From positions 25,535 through 89,534 of the forward strand of contig JALFVE010000033.1 in NCBI GenBank assembly GCA_022787085.1: a DNA stretch of 64,000 nt, given 5' to 3'. The notes beneath the pieces are model-generated. The model did not search any database, had not been told where the DNA came from, and saw only the letters and a list, made by a program, of their open reading frames with translations. How positions within the stretch are numbered: the first letter of the stretch is position 1; every line of letters begins with the position of its first letter. This document shows positions 60,758-64,000 of this stretch, piece by piece. The position numbers and the translations under genes were made by a program. Origin of the DNA: Oscillospiraceae bacterium (GTDB taxonomy: Bacteria; Bacillota; Clostridia; Oscillospirales; Ruminococcaceae).

Positions 60758-63700
60758 TTGAAGAAAGAAAAGCTAAAACGTATAGCCAGGCGGATAACCG
60801 CATTTGCGGCGGCTGTGGCTATGGCTGCGACATTCACATTCCCTGCGGAGGTCGGGGACGGATTCTTTGACGGTTTCGGCAATGCTATTGTGGCAAGTGC
60901 GGAAACAGGCGATTTTACGGTTACGGGCGGAACGGAAGGCACAGACTATTCATATGCGGACAATGTGCTGACTATTCTCACAGAAACACCGCTGACAATT
61001 TCGGGTACAACAACCACAGACCGAATTGAAGTGGCAAGCGGCGTTTCCGCAAATATTACCCTTGACGGGGTGGATATTGACGTTTCATCTAAAAGTAACA
61101 CTGCCGCATTCAAAATTGCGGACAACAGCACAGGAAATGTCACCATAACCCTTGCAGACGGCTCTGAAAACACGCTGAAAAGCGGAAGAAATTGTGCAGG
61201 CTTGCAGAAGAACGGTAGCGGAGAAGGAATAGGCAAGCTCACCATAAAGAGCGAAAGCGGTACAGGCAAGCTTACAGCAACCGGCGACGAATATGGCGCA
61301 GGCATAGGCGGCGGCGAATACGGCACCGGTTCAAACATCACCATAAGCGGCGGAACAGTTACCGCAATCGGCGGTCTGGAGGGAGCAGGCATAGGCGGCG
61401 GCTATAGCGGCTCCGGTTCAAACATCACCATAAGCGGCGGCATTGTTACCGTAAACGGCATGGCAGGCGCAGGCATAGGCGGCGGCTATAGCGGCACCGG
61501 TTCAAACATCACCATAAGCGGCGGAACAGTTACCGCAACCGGCGGCTCTGGCGGCGCAGGCATAGGCGGAGGCGATAATCAATCCGGTTCATATATCACC
61601 ATAAGCGACGGTACTGTTACCGCAAAAAGCGCCAACAAAGGTGCAGGCATAGGCGGCGGCTATAGCGGCTCCGGTTCAAACATCACCATAAGCGGCGGCA
61701 CTGGTACCGCAACCGGCGGCTCTTGCGGCGCAGGCATAGGCGGCGGTACTTATAAACCCGGTTCAGACATAACCATAAGCGGCGGCACAGTTACCGCAAC
61801 CGGCGGCACCTGGGGTGCAGGCATAGGCGGCGGCTACTATAGCAACGGTTCAGGCATAACCATAAGCGGCGGTTCTGTAAATGCTGTTCTGGGATCAGAA
61901 GCAAACGCTATCGGCGGCGGTAAAGTGGGCAACGGTGCAGTCACCCCCACCCTCGCAGACGGAACAACAAAGGTTTTCCTCTATCAAATAGACGGAGCAA
62001 ACTCTATCAAAATTGACGGAGTTACATACCCCACAACCCATAACGGCGTAAATTCGCTTTATCCCTATCTTTCGGCAGGTTACCACACTGTTAAGATCGG
62101 CGAAGTGGAAAAGACAATTCATATCGCCGAAAACGGCACCATTACCGACCCTGCCACACCGGCAACACAAGGTGCGTTTGAAATTTACGGCGGCGAATTG
62201 AATACAGACTACTCATATTCGGGCGGCGTTCTTACCATAAAAACAGCTACTCCGCTGATGATAAAGAACACAACCCCGACCACAGCGACAACCGACCGAA
62301 TTGAGGTTGAGAGCGACGTTTCCGCAAATATTACCCTTGCAGGGGTGAATATTTCTTCCTCGTACAATGCGGCGGCTTTCAAAATTGCGGACAATAGCAC
62401 AGGAAACGTAACAGTTAACCTTGTGGGCGAAAACATGCTGAAAAGCGGATCGCGTTGTGCAGGCTTGCAGAAAAACGGAAACGCAGAAGGAATTGGCAAG
62501 CTTACCATTAAGGGCGGCACAAACGGTACAGGCAAGCTTACCGCAACCGGCGGAATGACCGGAGCAGGCATAGGCGGCGGCAATTATGGTTCCTGTTCAA
62601 ACATCGAAATAAGCGGCGGCACAGTTACCGCAACCGGCGGCGATACTGGCGCAGGCATAGGCGGCGGCAATAGCGGTTCCGGTTCATACATCACCATAAG
62701 CGGCGGCACAGTTACCGCAACCGGCGGCGGATCTGGCGCAGGCATAGGCGGCGGCACTCAAGGTGACGGTTCAGCCATCATCATAAGCGGCGGCACAGTT
62801 GCCGCAACCGGCGGTCCTATGGGTGCAGGCATAGGCGGCGGCTTTTGCAGTTCCGGTTCATACATCACCATAAGCGGCGGCACAGTTACCGCAATCGTCG
62901 GCGAATATGGCGCAGGCATAGGCGGCGGCAATAGAGGTTCCGGTTCATACATCACCATAAGCGGCGGCACAGTTACCGCAACCGGCGGAAGGAACGGAGC
63001 AGGCATAGGCGGAGGCGATTATGGTCAGGCATCAGACATTAGAATAAGCGGCGGCTCTGTTAATGCAGTCGCAGGTGAAAACGCAAACGCTATTGGCGGA
63101 GGTTTCAACCAAAGTGCAGTAATCCCCACCCTCGCAGACGGTGCAGCCAACGTATATCTGCTAACCATAGAAAACCCCGACGGTAAAGATGTATTTATTG
63201 ACGGCAGCACAACACCCTACAAGCCTTCAAACCATTCTGCGGCAGGCACAGGTGACACAAATCTTTATGCATATCTCACAGGCGAAACACATAAAGTTAA
63301 GATCGGCGATGAAGAAACTGAATACAAGTTCTATACAAATAAGTTCCTGCCTGTTCCGAAGGCAAGCGATTTTACTTTCACAGCTCCCACAGCTCCGATC
63401 GTATATGATAATACGGCAAAGGAAGCCACAGTTACGGGAATATCGGGCACAGGCACAGTTACCGTAAAATATTATCTTGTCGAAGGCGATACCGAAACCT
63501 TACTCACCGATGACAATAAGCCTGTCAATGCCGGAACATATAAGGTTAAAATAGACGTTGAGAAAGGCACAAGCTATGCTGATGTGCAGGAGCTTACAGC
63601 GGACGAGTGGAAATTTACCATAACATCAGGCACACTCACAGCAGCTGATTTCGATTTCACAAAACCTTCAAACCTTGTATATGACGGCAATGCAAAGACA

Positions 63701-64000
63701 GCAACAGTCACAGCAAATAGCGGCATAACAGGAATAGGCACAATTACAGTGAAATATCAGAAAACGGGAGATACAACAGCAACCACCGAAGCTCCCAAAA
63801 CTCCCGGAATATACAAGGTGTCAATAGATGTTACAGCAGGCACAAATTATGCAGCTGTTACCGATCTGACAGCTGATACTTGGACATTTACCGTAACATC
63901 AGGCACACTTACAGCAGCTGATTTCACTTTCGCAGCACCTTCAAACCTTGTTTATGACGGCAATGCAAAGAAAGCAACAGTCACAGCAAAGACAGGCATA
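60758..64000 (+). CDS. Giant secreted repeat protein, N-terminal 1081 codons (cut by window edge)
   Basis: The frame is open from a TTG at 60758 (AAGGAAGG 6 nt upstream) to the last base. A basic N-terminus and hydrophobic helix form a signal peptide, with cleavage likely after Val-Ala-Ser-Ala near residue 48. Two homologous modules follow (about 50-470 and 485-860). Each begins with a Cthe_2159-like carbohydrate-binding type segment (DRIEV...SANITL...TAAFKIADNSTGNVT) and continues with Gly-rich repeats of about 29 residues that should form a beta-solenoid. From about residue 870 come MBG/YDG-type repeats of about 90 residues (F-FTAP..IVYD..AKEATV). It is probably a wall-attached adhesin or glycan-binding protein; the anchor lies beyond the window. 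Confidence 0.88.
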   Translation, partial: MKKEKLKRIARRITAFAAAVAMAATFTFPAEVGDGFFDGFGNAIVASAETGDFTVTGGTEGTDYSYADNVLTILTETPLTISGTTTTDRIEVASGVSANITLDGVDIDVSSKSNTAAFKIADNSTGNVTITLADGSENTLKSGRNCAGLQKNGSGEGIGKLTIKSESGTGKLTATGDEYGAGIGGGEYGTGSNITISGGTVTAIGGLEGAGIGGGYSGSGSNITISGGIVTVNGMAGAGIGGGYSGTGSNITISGGTVTATGGSGGAGIGGGDNQSGSYITISDGTVTAKSANKGAGIGGGYSGSGSNITISGGTGTATGGSCGAGIGGGTYKPGSDITISGGTVTATGGTWGAGIGGGYYSNGSGITISGGSVNAVLGSEANAIGGGKVGNGAVTPTLADGTTKVFLYQIDGANSIKIDGVTYPTTHNGVNSLYPYLSAGYHTVKIGEVEKTIHIAENGTITDPATPATQGAFEIYGGELNTDYSYSGGVLTIKTATPLMIKNTTPTTATTDRIEVESDVSANITLAGVNISSSYNAAAFKIADNSTGNVTVNLVGENMLKSGSRCAGLQKNGNAEGIGKLTIKGGTNGTGKLTATGGMTGAGIGGGNYGSCSNIEISGGTVTATGGDTGAGIGGGNSGSGSYITISGGTVTATGGGSGAGIGGGTQGDGSAIIISGGTVAATGGPMGAGIGGGFCSSGSYITISGGTVTAIVGEYGAGIGGGNRGSGSYITISGGTVTATGGRNGAGIGGGDYGQASDIRISGGSVNAVAGENANAIGGGFNQSAVIPTLADGAANVYLLTIENPDGKDVFIDGSTTPYKPSNHSAAGTGDTNLYAYLTGETHKVKIGDEETEYKFYTNKFLPVPKASDFTFTAPTAPIVYDNTAKEATVTGISGTGTVTVKYYLVEGDTETLLTDDNKPVNAGTYKVKIDVEKGTSYADVQELTADEWKFTITSGTLTAADFDFTKPSNLVYDGNAKTATVTANSGITGIGTITVKYQKTGDTTATTEAPKTPGIYKVSIDVTAGTNYAAVTDLTADTWTFTVTSGTLTAADFTFAAPSNLVYDGNAKKATVTAKTGI
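61295..61941 (+). repeat. Coding tandem repeat block 1, about 87-bp units
   Basis: Seven units of 28-29 codons beginning Gly-Ala-Gly-Ile-Gly-Gly-Gly and continuing with Ser-X-Ile-Thr-Ile-Ser-Gly-Gly-Thr-Val-Thr-Ala, plus a degenerate eighth (Ala-Asn-Ala-Ile-Gly-Gly-Gly). Units differ in the few residues after the Gly cluster. The DNA copies are similar enough to recombine. Confidence 0.92.
62561..63120 (+). repeat. Coding tandem repeat block 2, about 87-bp units
   Basis: Six units of the same 29-codon repeat plus a degenerate seventh, ending in the same Ser-Val-Asn-Ala-Val cap as block 1. Block, preceding binding module and following cap are duplicated together, so a segment of roughly 1.2 kb was copied as a unit. 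Confidence 0.92.

Noticed and set aside
61895..62170. Minus-strand Cys-rich frame inside the repeat protein gene
   Set aside because: It is antisense to the open repeat-protein frame, with no ribosome site or independent support.
61295..63120. Regular repeats that could suggest a CRISPR array
   Set aside because: The frame stays open through all units, repeats differ by codon-level changes, and there are no unique spacers; these are coding repeats.

Overview
The window looks like a chromosomal segment of a cellulolytic, low-to-middle GC Gram-positive anaerobe of the Ruminococcus type (Clostridia, Oscillospiraceae). This rests on an intracellular cellobiose phosphorylase, a YicI-type alpha-xylosidase, a secreted GH5 glycanase, a nine-gene V-type ATPase operon, many lipoproteins with Ser/Thr/Glu-rich linkers, and frequent TTG/GTG starts behind strong Shine-Dalgarno sites. 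The genus is an inference; no rRNA or tRNA gene was seen. The segment is mostly ordinary vertical chromosome, with one eroded island near 57.3-59.7 kb.

Layout. 0-3 kb: lepA-hemW and the start of a third gene, leftward. 3-11.6 kb: carbohydrate use, with GH94 cellobiose phosphorylase, a 37-residue Cys-rich micropeptide, a membrane-anchored secreted protein, GH31 alpha-xylosidase with a cre-like operator, and an AraC regulator coupled to a small unknown protein. 11.8-17.2 kb: an HD-GYP signalling protein, then a leftward GH5 / nuclease-fold plus winged-helix / lipoprotein operon, then nadA with four CGGTAAA half-sites. 17.5-20.8 kb: DnaD and DnaC-like replication proteins and an orphan FliB. 21-31.3 kb: ACT-domain protein, UPF0210 protein, and V-ATPase genes G/H-C-I-K-F-E-A-B-D with no visible break between them.

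31.3-40 kb: five tandem paralogous lipoproteins with transglutaminase-like Cys-His-Asp domains, downstream of a CNNM/CorC-like CBS protein. 40.3-50.6 kb: an envelope and efflux region containing a 48-residue Asn/Gln-rich protein, a NatAB-like ABC system, an operon of SPFH protein, YhfC-type membrane protease, small membrane protein, ribbon-helix-helix regulator and SdpI-like protein behind a perfect palindrome, a heterodimeric ABC exporter, and a polysaccharide deacetylase. 50.6-57.3 kb: QueH, an SGNH lipoprotein, an isolated type IV pilin-like protein, a HAAS/PadR pair with two operators around its promoter, and a soluble hybrid histidine kinase. 57.3-59.7 kb: an orphan HsdS plus fragments of an ABC ATPase, SpoIIID and unknown genes. 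59.7-64 kb: a LytTR-PAS regulator and the first 1081 codons of a giant secreted repeat protein that runs off the right edge.

The genes suggest intake and phosphorolysis of cellulose and xyloglucan fragments under LacI-type and AraC control, V-ATPase energetics, and a heavy investment in surface proteins. The strongest candidates for undescribed biology are the five-member transglutaminase-like lipoprotein array, the SPFH-YhfC-RHH-SdpI operon with its palindromic operator, the two unannotated small proteins, and the LytTR-PAS regulator next to the giant repeat protein.
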